Shown here: positions 1-5,685 of the stretch, in pieces | Position numbering within the stretch: the first letter of the stretch is position 1 | Layout of the letters: each line of letters starts with the position of its first letter | NCBI GenBank assembly: GCA_003646875.1 | Contig: QMLT01000038.1 | Span: 1-10,536 of the forward strand | Length of the DNA: 10,536 bases | DNA from: Deltaproteobacteria bacterium | GTDB taxonomy: Bacteria; Desulfobacterota; DSM-4660; Desulfatiglandales; B25-G16 | Direction: 5' to 3' | Position numbers and translations under genes: made by a program | Notes under the pieces: model-generated | Told to the model about the DNA's origin: nothing | Seen by the model: the letters and a program-made list of their open reading frames with translations, nothing else | The model's database searches: none

Positions 1-15
1 CTTTAATAATTAAAG
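1..15. repeat. AT-rich inverted repeat at the window edge
   Basis: Perfect 7-base arms (CTTTAAT and ATTAAAG) surround a single central base, and a T-rich stretch follows (TTTGCTTTTAT). It could be the tail of a terminator of a gene lying left of the window, but the stem contains only one G-C pair, so it would be weak. Its true context is cut off by the window edge. Confidence 0.25.
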
Positions 16-72
16 TTTGCTTTTATATAGAGTAGTTCTTTTTGTCAAGATAATTTATTCTTTCCCACACTC

Positions 73-101
73 TTGAATTGCTGCATAGAAAGTAGTAAGA
101 T
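73..101 (+). promoter_or_regulatory. Candidate sigma-70 promoter for the Nudix gene
   Basis: TTGAAT (73-78) and TAAGAT (96-101) are separated by 17 bases, the optimal spacing. Each hexamer matches its consensus at four of six positions. Transcription would start near 108, about 20 bases before the ATG at 131. The match is modest and the region is AT-rich, so chance cannot be excluded. Confidence 0.3.
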
Positions 102-130
102 AAATAAACCTAAGGCTCAAGAAAAAGAAA

Positions 131-721
131 ATGAAAACGAAACAAATATTTGAGACCTATAATAGGAAAGGAAATCAGACAATTTCTAAATTTAGGTATT
201 GTCCGGTATGCGGCACACCATGTATTTCCATATCAACCCTCAAACATAGCAAGCTTAAATGCCCACAGTGTGGTTTTATCCTCTATCAAAATCCCTCCCC
301 AGGGGTCGTTGTCTTAATTGTTCACAATGACATGATACTATTAGGTGAGAGGGATAACAAGGTATTTATGGGAGGAAAATGGAGCCTTCCTGGTGGATTT
401 ATTGAGTTTGATGAAGACTTCCTATCTGCAGCCCATAGGGAAATAATGGAAGAGACTGGCCTTTCTATAAAAATCATCTCCATTCTCAGTGTTGTTTCTA
501 ATTTCTTCTCACCTGACCTGCATACCTTAGTAATTGTGCTTTTGGCAAAAAAAATAAATGGTGCCTTACAACCGGGTGATGACATGGCGAAATTAGAATG
601 GTTCCCCCTTTCAGGGCCTTTCCCCTCTATGGCCTTTGAAGCGGATAGGCATATAATTAACAGGTACTATACAACAAAACTAACTGGAACATCAGTGGAT
701 CCTCGCTTTGCTTCATTGTAA
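131..721 (+). CDS. Zinc-ribbon Nudix hydrolase
   Basis: This is a 196-residue enzyme expected to hydrolyse a nucleoside diphosphate linked to another moiety (X), in the cytoplasm with Mg2+ or Mn2+. A zinc ribbon lies near the N-terminus: CPVC at residues 24-27 and CPQC at 44-47, with an extra Cys31. The Nudix box spans residues 89-111 and fits G-x5-E-x7-REUxEExGU exactly (G89, E95, R103, E104, E107, E108, G110, L111). The ribbon-plus-Nudix layout resembles NudC, but the protein is shorter than the roughly 260 residues of E. coli NudC and lacks the SQPWPFPxS signature after the box. NAD(H) pyrophosphatase activity is therefore not supported; ADP-ribose or another NDP-sugar is a guess. The ATG at 131 lacks a good Shine-Dalgarno; the nearest AAGG is 15 bases upstream. 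A terminator follows, so it is probably monocistronic. Confidence 0.88.
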   Translation: MKTKQIFETYNRKGNQTISKFRYCPVCGTPCISISTLKHSKLKCPQCGFILYQNPSPGVVVLIVHNDMILLGERDNKVFMGGKWSLPGGFIEFDEDFLSAAHREIMEETGLSIKIISILSVVSNFFSPDLHTLVIVLLAKKINGALQPGDDMAKLEWFPLSGPFPSMAFEADRHIINRYYTTKLTGTSVDPRFASL

Positions 722-745
722 AAGAAAGGTATAAGTTCAGCCACC

Positions 746-785
746 AAGTCCCTGGCCCAGACCTGGGATGCAGTGACTTATTTTT
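746..785 (+). terminator. Rho-independent terminator of the Nudix gene
   Basis: A long, nearly complete hairpin begins 24 bases after the Nudix stop codon. AAGTC (746-750) pairs with GACTT (775-779), CTG (752-754) with CAG (771-773), and CCCAG (756-760) with CTGGG (763-767). There is one C-T mismatch and a small internal loop. ATTTTT (780-785) follows immediately. A stem followed by a T run just downstream of a stop is the classic intrinsic terminator layout. Confidence 0.6.
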
Positions 786-793
786 CATCGCCT

Positions 794-807
794 CTTTAAG
801 ATTAAAG
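794..807. repeat. Short AT-rich inverted repeat
   Basis: CTTTAA and TTAAAG arms flank a 2-base centre. The same arm words occur at positions 1-15, so the Nudix gene is bracketed by two similar small palindromes. In AT-rich sequence this may well be chance. Confidence 0.2.
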
Positions 808-816
808 GATTAATAG

Positions 817-1137
817 ATTATTACAATCATATCGCACCAGGGCGGGCTCAAAGGCACGAAGATCTGTTTTAGAGACCTTTTCAGGAGGGGAGCTAACAGG
901 GAGAGGCTGCAAAGGTCACCATTATCCCCGCTTCGTGAGAGTATTGTGATAGGCAAAAAAGAACAAATCCTTTCCTTTTTAAATAAGAAAGCTCCTGCTC
1001 TTGAAATAGACAAGAACGCAGCTGAGTGTCTGGCTAAAAAGATACCCATGCCCCTGGTTCACATTTTGTGTAGATACAAAATAACCTATCAAATTAATTG
1101 TAGCGTGTTTGACTTATTTACATGGAGTAATGCGTAA
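817..1137 (+). other. Gene-poor stretch with one open frame of doubtful status
   Basis: The span 722-1163 has no recognisable gene apart from the terminator. One plus frame is open from after a TAG at 814-816 to a TAA at 1135-1137, with a possible GTG start at 946 giving about 63 residues. The part encoded by about 946-1078 looks protein-like (an alternating charged and hydrophobic stretch ending in PLVHILCR); the final 20 or so residues do not. I recognise no family. It lacks a convincing Shine-Dalgarno. It could be a small unknown protein, the eroded C-terminal remnant of a larger gene, or non-coding leader of the downstream MEMO gene. Confidence 0.25.
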
Positions 1138-1151
1138 CTATTAACTATAGC

Positions 1152-1157
1152 GAGGTG
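1152..1157 (+). promoter_or_regulatory. Ribosome binding site that fixes the MEMO start
   Basis: GAGGTG lies six bases before the ATG at 1164. It contains the alternative in-frame GTG (1155), so that codon is more likely part of the Shine-Dalgarno than the start. Confidence 0.65.
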
Positions 1158-1163
1158 ATTAAA

Positions 1164-1976
1164 ATGATACGTCAACCAGCAGTAGCCAATCAATTTTATC
1201 CTGGAAGGGAAGCGGATCTTAAAAAAGATATTTCCAGCAGGATTAAGCCTGCAACAGGTGAACAAAAAAAAGAAAAGGTATTTGCCCTGGTATCTCCTCA
1301 TGCCGGTTATATGTACTCAGGCAATGTTGCTGGAGCTGTTTATGCCGTAGCTGATATTACCAAGGAAGTAATCGTTATGGGCCCCAATCATCATGGACTT
1401 GGAGCGCCGTTTGCTGTGATGGCACAGGGTGTTTGGCGCATGCCATTGGGTGATATTAGCATAAATGAAAAACTGGCCAATCTCATGATTGAAGAATCCA
1501 GGTGGTTAAGCGCTGATGATCAGGCCCACATACAGGAACATTCTGTTGAGGTTCAATTACCCTTTATTCAATATATCAAACCTGATGTTGAATTTGTTCC
1601 AATTGTTCTTGGCAGAGCTGACTTTAAGACATGTGAAGAAATAGGCACAGCCATAGCCAGGTCTATAAGGAAATTCGGCAGGCCTGTTGTCATTATAGCC
1701 AGCACAGATATGACTCACTATGAATCACAGGAAAGCGCGAAACAAAAGGATCAATTAGCAATAGAAAGGGTCTGCGCTCTGAATCCTTCTGGGCTTTTAG
1801 AGACAGTTGAAGAGAATAACATATCTATGTGCGGCGTAATTCCAACTACAATAACCCTTATAGCTGCTAAGGAACTGGGCGCAACCACGGCAAATCTGGT
1901 AGCCTATGCCACATCAGGAGACGTGAGTGGAGATTATAGCTATGTTGTAGGGTATGCTGGTTTCATCATTCAATGA
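1164..1976 (+). CDS. amrB: MEMO-family protein (AmmeMemoRadiSam system protein B)
   Basis: This 270-residue protein belongs to the MEMO1 family, structurally related to class III (LigB-type) ring-opening dioxygenases. Conserved family motifs are visible: N-terminal RQPAVANQFYPG (residues 3-14), SPHAGY with His46 (44-49), GPNHHG with His76/77 (73-78), EHSVE with His126 (125-129), STDMTHY (180-186), and Cys223 in MCG. His46, His76 or His77 and Cys223 correspond to the metal-binding His49, His81 and Cys244 of human MEMO1. I chose the ATG at 1164 because GAGGTG at 1152-1157 is a good Shine-Dalgarno 6 bases upstream; the GTG at 1155 lies inside that site. In many prokaryotes the gene sits beside AMMECR1 and radical SAM partners, but neither is visible in this window. 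Its biochemical role is not established. A strong hairpin follows the stop codon. Confidence 0.9.
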   Translation: MIRQPAVANQFYPGREADLKKDISSRIKPATGEQKKEKVFALVSPHAGYMYSGNVAGAVYAVADITKEVIVMGPNHHGLGAPFAVMAQGVWRMPLGDISINEKLANLMIEESRWLSADDQAHIQEHSVEVQLPFIQYIKPDVEFVPIVLGRADFKTCEEIGTAIARSIRKFGRPVVIIASTDMTHYESQESAKQKDQLAIERVCALNPSGLLETVEENNISMCGVIPTTITLIAAKELGATTANLVAYATSGDVSGDYSYVVGYAGFIIQ

Positions 1977-2212
1977 CAGTTCATCCAGCCACTTCCCCTG
2001 GGAAGCTGTCCGAAAACAAATTTCGGACTTCTACGATGCAAGGCTTTCAAGATCTGCCCGGACAAAACGAAAAAAGACCAATTGAAAAACAGAGAAGACA
2101 TGTCGCAAACTGGGTGTCTCCTTTCCGGGAATACCTCCTGGGTCGTATTTCAAAGAGAAATGAAATTCCTCTCCTAGATGAACTTATTCTACATCAGGCG
2201 AATGCACCCTGA
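1973..2212 (+). CDS. Doubtful small open frame overlapping the MEMO stop
   Basis: This 79-codon frame begins at an ATG that overlaps the MEMO TGA in an ATGA arrangement, which would allow translational coupling. Against it being real, the first 19 codons run through two hairpins (1992-2005 and 2008-2028) that look like a transcript end. The product is rich in Q, R, S and P early on and matches no family I know. Only the last third (PFREYLLGRISKRNEIPLLD) looks protein-like. Together with the overlapping frame at 2178-2387 it may be a frameshifted remnant of one gene. Confidence 0.2.
   Translation: MTVHPATSPGKLSENKFRTSTMQGFQDLPGQNEKRPIEKQRRHVANWVSPFREYLLGRISKRNEIPLLDELILHQANAP
1992..2005 (+). 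repeat. Small hairpin after the MEMO gene
   Basis: CTTCCC and GGGAAG arms are separated by two bases, so the real loop would open one pair. It lies 15 bases after the MEMO stop and directly before the larger hairpin at 2008-2028. Confidence 0.4.
2008..2028 (+). terminator. Perfect 8-bp hairpin, candidate terminator of the MEMO gene
   Basis: GTCCGAAA (2008-2015) and TTTCGGAC (2021-2028) form a perfect stem with a 5-base loop, 32 bases past the MEMO stop codon. The following bases are TTCTACG, so the U tract is poor. It may be a weak terminator, a transcript-stabilising hairpin or a repetitive palindrome. Confidence 0.4.
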
Positions 2213-2387
2213 TGATCTATATATTCTTTTGTTTGAGAAAAAAGCCATTCCGGGTATAATATTTTACCTCAATGGAAAGCTCTGCCTTTATAATTCGATA
2301 CACGAACTTATTGAGAAGACGAAAAATTTAACAACGGACATTACTGCCAATGGAAGTCTCCTTTCTAAAGAGCGCCACTCTGCCTGA
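2178..2387 (+). CDS. Doubtful small open frame overlapping the engB start
   Basis: This 69-codon frame starts at an ATG directly after an in-frame TAG and runs 38 bases into engB in another frame. Residues 9-50 have a plausible globular pattern (HPDDLYILLF, then IIFYLNGKLCLY), which is better than expected for random sequence, yet I recognise no family. Its N-terminus overlaps the end of the 1973-2212 frame, so one single-base shift would join the two into a protein of roughly 130 residues. It may be a broken gene or a shadow; no Shine-Dalgarno was seen. Confidence 0.2.
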   Translation: MNLFYIRRMHPDDLYILLFEKKAIPGIIFYLNGKLCLYNSIHELIEKTKNLTTDITANGSLLSKERHSA

Positions 2388-2934
2388 ACAATTCCCCCCT
2401 GCAGATAGACCTGAAGTTGCCTTTGCTGGCAGATCGAATGTGGGAAAATCTTCCCTTATAAATAGACTAATTAATTCCCGAAATCTTGCTCGAACAAGTT
2501 CGAGGCCAGGCAGGACAAGATCTATCAATTTCTTTTCAGCTGGAAAAACTCTCTATCTCACAGATCTTCCTGGTTATGGATATGCAGAGGTTCCATTAAA
2601 TGTGAGACGAAATTGGAAAAAACATATAGAGACCTATCTAAAAAAAAGAGCAAATCTAAAGGCGGTTGTGGTCATTATAGATGTAAGACGAAAGCTGGGT
2701 GAAGGGGATTTAGATCTCTTAAACTGGCTAAAGATGTTTCAGATAAAGCCAATTATTGTAGTTACCAAGGTAGATAAATTATCAAAAAGCGAGGCCCGCA
2801 GACAATTTGATCTGTTTTCAAACCAACTCCTAAAGGAAGGATTTGGTCCGCCCATCGCTTTTTCCGCTAAAACAGGCCAGGGGAAACAAGAACTCTGGAA
2901 AAAAATAAATGAGATAGTGAAATTGGTTGAGTAG
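2350..2934 (+). CDS. engB: Ribosome biogenesis GTPase EngB (YsxC/YihA)
   Basis: This 194-residue TRAFAC-class GTPase is needed for late assembly of the large ribosomal subunit in the cytoplasm. All G motifs are present: G1 GRSNVGKS (27-34), the G2 region with TSSRPGRTRSINFF (49-62), G3 DLPGYG (72-77), G4 TKVD (139-142) and G5 SAK (172-174). Length is normal for the family. The ATG at 2350 gives the usual N-terminus (SFLKSATLPEQFPPADRPEVAF), and an in-frame TAA at 2329 rules out a long extension, but there is no obvious Shine-Dalgarno. The last codons, GTT GAG TAG, are the first unit of an octamer repeat that continues into the spacer. The gene converges on the response regulator gene. Confidence 0.95.
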   Translation: MEVSFLKSATLPEQFPPADRPEVAFAGRSNVGKSSLINRLINSRNLARTSSRPGRTRSINFFSAGKTLYLTDLPGYGYAEVPLNVRRNWKKHIETYLKKRANLKAVVVIIDVRRKLGEGDLDLLNWLKMFQIKPIIVVTKVDKLSKSEARRQFDLFSNQLLKEGFGPPIAFSAKTGQGKQELWKKINEIVKLVE

Positions 2935-3020
2935 TTGAGTGGTGTATTGGTTGAGTGGGTCTTAACTTAATGACTTAAGTAACCCGTAACGAGTAATTGA
3001 GCAAACTCAAGAAACTCAAT
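2926..3020. repeat. Degenerate word repeats and nested inverted repeats between convergent genes
   Basis: An 8-base period starts inside engB: GTTGAGTA, GTTGAGTG, a diverged GTGTATTG, then GTTGAGTG (2926-2957). At the other end AAACTCAAG and AAACTCAAT form a 9-base tandem (3003-3020), and ACTCAA is the reverse complement of TTGAGT. Between them ACTTAA-TGAC-TTAAGT (2965-2980) is a perfect hairpin enclosed by GGGT (2957-2960) and ACCC (2982-2985), and TTGAG-CAAA-CTCAA (2997-3010) is another. The arrangement could act as a weak bidirectional terminator, but there is no T tract. Confidence 0.55.
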
Positions 3021-3025
3021 AAACG

Positions 3026-4378
3026 CTAAAGTCCATAGGCCTTTATCTTTTTATGAAGATTGCTTCTTTCAATTCCTATAGCTTCCGCAGTTTTAGAAAT
3101 ATTTCCCCCGAATTGTGCTAATTTATTAGAGATAAAGGTTTTTTCAAACATCTCTCTGGCCTCTTTAAAGGTGTCAAAAGAAAAAGGGGAATCCAGCTTC
3201 TTATCTTTAATTCTGGATGTGTTAAATGGGGGGGGTATATCTTTTGCGTCAATCACCTTGCCAGTATACATAATAGCCATCCTTTCTATTAAATTCTTAA
3301 GCTCCCTGATATTGCCTGGCCAGGTATATTTTTTTAGCAATTCCAGGGCCTCATGACTAAGAAATTTTCGGTCCTTTTTGGCATCAATAGAAAACTCATC
3401 CAAAAATTCATCCACAAGTTCTTGTATATCATCAACTCGCTCCCTCAATGGAGGAACCCTGATAGGTATAACATTAAGGCGAAAGTAGAGGTCATCTCTG
3501 AATGTACCTTTAGCGATCTCTTCTTCCAGATTCTTGTTGGTTGCAGCAATAACACGGACATCCACATTAATTGTTCTATTTCCTCCTACGCGCTCAAATC
3601 TTTGCTCTTGTAAAATGCGCAGAACCTTTGACTGGGCCTTTAGGCTCATGTCACCAATCTCATCTAAAAATAACATTCCATTGTTAGCCAGATCAAATTT
3701 CCCCCTCTTCATAGTGGTAGCTCCGGTGAATGAGCCTTTTTCATGTCCAAAAAGTTCTGACTCAATCAGATCCTCTGGTATAGCAGCACAATTAACCTCA
3801 ACCAACGGTTTGTCTTTCCTTTTGCTTAATCTGTGAATTGTATGAGCCACTAATTCCTTGCCTGTGCCATTTTCTCCAACAATAAGAACCCATGCATCAG
3901 TTGGAGCCACAATCTTTATTTGCTCATTTAACTCGGTGATGGCCTGACTATGTCCGGTTATATGATATCTTTGTCTGTCTCTCTCCTTGAATAGATCAAG
4001 TTCTGTTTCCAGCCTATTGTATTTCAACGCATTATTTACTGATAAAACAATCTTCTCTAAGGAAAGAGGCTTTTCAATAAAGTCATAGGCGCCCAATTTT
4101 GTGGCCTTGACGGCTGTTTCAATACTGCCATGGCCTGAGATCATAATTACCTGCACACCTGGATATAATTCCCTAATCCTCTTCAACGTTTCTATGCCGT
4201 CAATATCTGGCATCCAGATATCCAGCAATATAATATCAGGAATGGTCTCCTTAATTATATCCAGTGCCTTCAAACCTCCATCGGCAGTCATAACCTCAAA
4301 CCCCTCATCAGCAAGAATACCGCTTAGCGATTGAATTATGCCTGGTTCATCATCTACTATAAGTACTGTATCTGCCAT
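3026..4378 (-). CDS. NtrC/NtrX-type sigma-54-dependent response regulator
   Basis: This 450-residue cytoplasmic transcription activator has three domains. The receiver domain (about 1-120) has the acidic pocket D9/D10, phospho-acceptor D53, Ser81 and Lys103. The AAA+ sigma-54 interaction domain (about 140-370) has Walker A GENGTGKE (168-175), the sigma-54 contact loop GSFTGA (215-220) and Walker B GMLFLDE (234-240). A Fis-type helix-turn-helix lies at about 424-446. The receiver wording (LLDIWMPDIDGIETL, MISGHGSIETAV, GAYDFIEKPLSLE) is typical of the NtrX subgroup. The usual GAFTGA reads GSFTGA, a tolerated natural variant. No sensor kinase is visible. The gene is last in the lipid A cluster, 107 bases after lpxB across a repeat-rich spacer, so it may share the transcript or use its own promoter. 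Its target genes are unknown. The ATG at 4378 has only a weak GAG upstream. Confidence 0.92.
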   Translation of the reverse strand: MADTVLIVDDEPGIIQSLSGILADEGFEVMTADGGLKALDIIKETIPDIILLDIWMPDIDGIETLKRIRELYPGVQVIMISGHGSIETAVKATKLGAYDFIEKPLSLEKIVLSVNNALKYNRLETELDLFKERDRQRYHITGHSQAITELNEQIKIVAPTDAWVLIVGENGTGKELVAHTIHRLSKRKDKPLVEVNCAAIPEDLIESELFGHEKGSFTGATTMKRGKFDLANNGMLFLDEIGDMSLKAQSKVLRILQEQRFERVGGNRTINVDVRVIAATNKNLEEEIAKGTFRDDLYFRLNVIPIRVPPLRERVDDIQELVDEFLDEFSIDAKKDRKFLSHEALELLKKYTWPGNIRELKNLIERMAIMYTGKVIDAKDIPPPFNTSRIKDKKLDSPFSFDTFKEAREMFEKTFISNKLAQFGGNISKTAEAIGIERSNLHKKIKAYGL

Positions 4379-4485
4379 ATTCTCGTTGCTCGTTGCTAGT
4401 TTCTTGGCACTCGTTCATTGTTGTTAATTGCTAATTGAACATTGCTAATTGTTTTTTTGCTTACTGCATACTGCTTACCCATTAA
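4379..4485. repeat. Repeat-rich spacer between lpxB and the regulator
   Basis: The spacer is almost entirely made of short repeated words. CGTTGCT occurs in tandem (4384-4390, 4391-4397). ATTGCTAATTG occurs at 4427-4437 and 4441-4451, and TGCTTAC at 4458-4464 and 4472-4478; both pairs are 14 bases apart. ACTGC also repeats at 4463-4467 and 4470-4474. CGTTGCT and CATACTGCT recur near 6657-6673. I see no stem with a T tract and no clear promoter here. Confidence 0.6.
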
Positions 4486-5634
4486 TTAATACAGTCCCAT
4501 CATCTCCCCTGCAATGCGGGCAGCTTTTTTTGCCGCGCCACCCCGACCGAGTTGCTCATGCACCAATTTTAAGCCTTTTTTCATATCTATTTTTAAGGTT
4601 TCATTTTTCAGGATGGCTGAGGCCTCTTCTGCTAAACGAAGGGCCGTTGCTTTACCTTGAATCAACTCGGGAACTATAGCTTTACCTGCAACTAAGTTTA
4701 CCAGGCCAATGTGAGACACCTTTATAAGAAATCGACCAAGCATATAACTTAAGAAAGATACCTTATAGGCTATTACCATAGGGGTTTCCATTATTGCTGC
4801 CTCTAAGGTAGCTGTTCCTGAGGCAATTAAAGCCAGATCCGCTATTTTTAATATCGCCTTTGTGTCAAGTCTTTCAATTTTAATATCTATTTTGGCGTTT
4901 CTTATATAGGGCACGACAACATCCTCTTTTACTGTGGATGCTAAAGGTAAAATACAACACAGGTCAGGATAATCTTGCGAAATGATCTCGGCTGCCCCTA
5001 CCATTACCGGCAGTAAACTCTTAATCTCCTCATCCCTGCTTCCAGGTAAAAGTCCGAGTATCGGAGTCTTATTGTGGTTAATGCCTAAACTTTTCTTAAT
5101 CTCTTCCTTATCCCTTTCAGGCAACGATATATCCAAAAGTGGGTGGCCAACATATTCTGCTTTTAGACCGTGCTTCCGGTAAAACTTTTTTTCAAAGGGC
5201 AGAATGACTGCCACCCTGTCTACCCTTTTAGCTATTTTTTTCACTCTCCCTTCCCGCCATGCCCATACCTGGGGTGGAATATAGTAAAGCACAGGGATAC
5301 CAAGTGAGTGGGCTTTTTTGGCTAAATGTAAATTAAAGCCTGGATAGTCAATAAGTATCAAGAGGTCTGTAGGGGTAACGTATAATGACCTTTTTAATTC
5401 TCGTAATGCCCGGAAAATGTATCTGCTTTTTGGTATAATTTCGGTCATTCCCACTACGGACAGAGATGATAATTGATGAATAATCCTGACGCCAGCTCTC
5501 TCCATTTCTGGACCACCGAGACCAAAAAATTCTATACGAGGGTCTAACTCCTTTATTGCCATAACCAAATGCGCCCCATAAATATCCCCTGAGGCCTCTC
5601 CTGCAACAATCATTACGTTTTTGTTATGGCTCAA
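4486..5634 (-). CDS. lpxB: Lipid-A-disaccharide synthase LpxB
   Basis: This GT19 glycosyltransferase condenses 2,3-diacylglucosamine-1-phosphate (lipid X) with UDP-2,3-diacylglucosamine at the inner face of the cytoplasmic membrane, giving the tetra-acyl disaccharide. It has 382 residues, a normal length. Family marks are AGEASGD (11-17), GLGGPEM (38-44), DYPGFN (96-101, containing the Asp equivalent to the catalytic Asp of E. coli LpxB), PQVWAW (121-126), VGHPL (162-166) and LLPGSRDEEI (195-204). The open frame starts at a TTG (5634); an ATG at 5613 would remove seven residues and leave MIVAGEASGD. Neither has a clear Shine-Dalgarno; I prefer the TTG because homologues usually carry a few residues before this motif. 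It follows the Gfo/Idh gene by 51 bases. Confidence 0.95.
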   Translation of the reverse strand: MSHNKNVMIVAGEASGDIYGAHLVMAIKELDPRIEFFGLGGPEMERAGVRIIHQLSSLSVVGMTEIIPKSRYIFRALRELKRSLYVTPTDLLILIDYPGFNLHLAKKAHSLGIPVLYYIPPQVWAWREGRVKKIAKRVDRVAVILPFEKKFYRKHGLKAEYVGHPLLDISLPERDKEEIKKSLGINHNKTPILGLLPGSRDEEIKSLLPVMVGAAEIISQDYPDLCCILPLASTVKEDVVVPYIRNAKIDIKIERLDTKAILKIADLALIASGTATLEAAIMETPMVIAYKVSFLSYMLGRFLIKVSHIGLVNLVAGKAIVPELIQGKATALRLAEEASAILKNETLKIDMKKGLKLVHEQLGRGGAAKKAARIAGEMMGLY

Positions 5635-5685
5635 TTAAGTCCGTCAGTTAATTAATTCCTAAATTCGCAATTTCTCAATTATCTT

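Noticed and set aside
42..70. TTGTCA at 42-47 as a -35 box
   Set aside because: No acceptable -10 hexamer occurs at 16-18 bases; the pair TTGAAT/TAAGAT further down is better.
131..721. Assignment of the Nudix protein as NudC
   Set aside because: It lacks the SQPWPFPxS motif and is about 60 residues shorter than E. coli NudC.
1109..1144. TTGACT at 1109 as a promoter for the MEMO gene
   Set aside because: The hexamer is good, but no -10-like sequence lies at 16-18 bases; the nearest TA-rich words are at 13, 20 or 24.
4379..4485. CRISPR-like array
   Set aside because: Repeats are only 7-12 bases, degenerate and without unique spacers of constant length.
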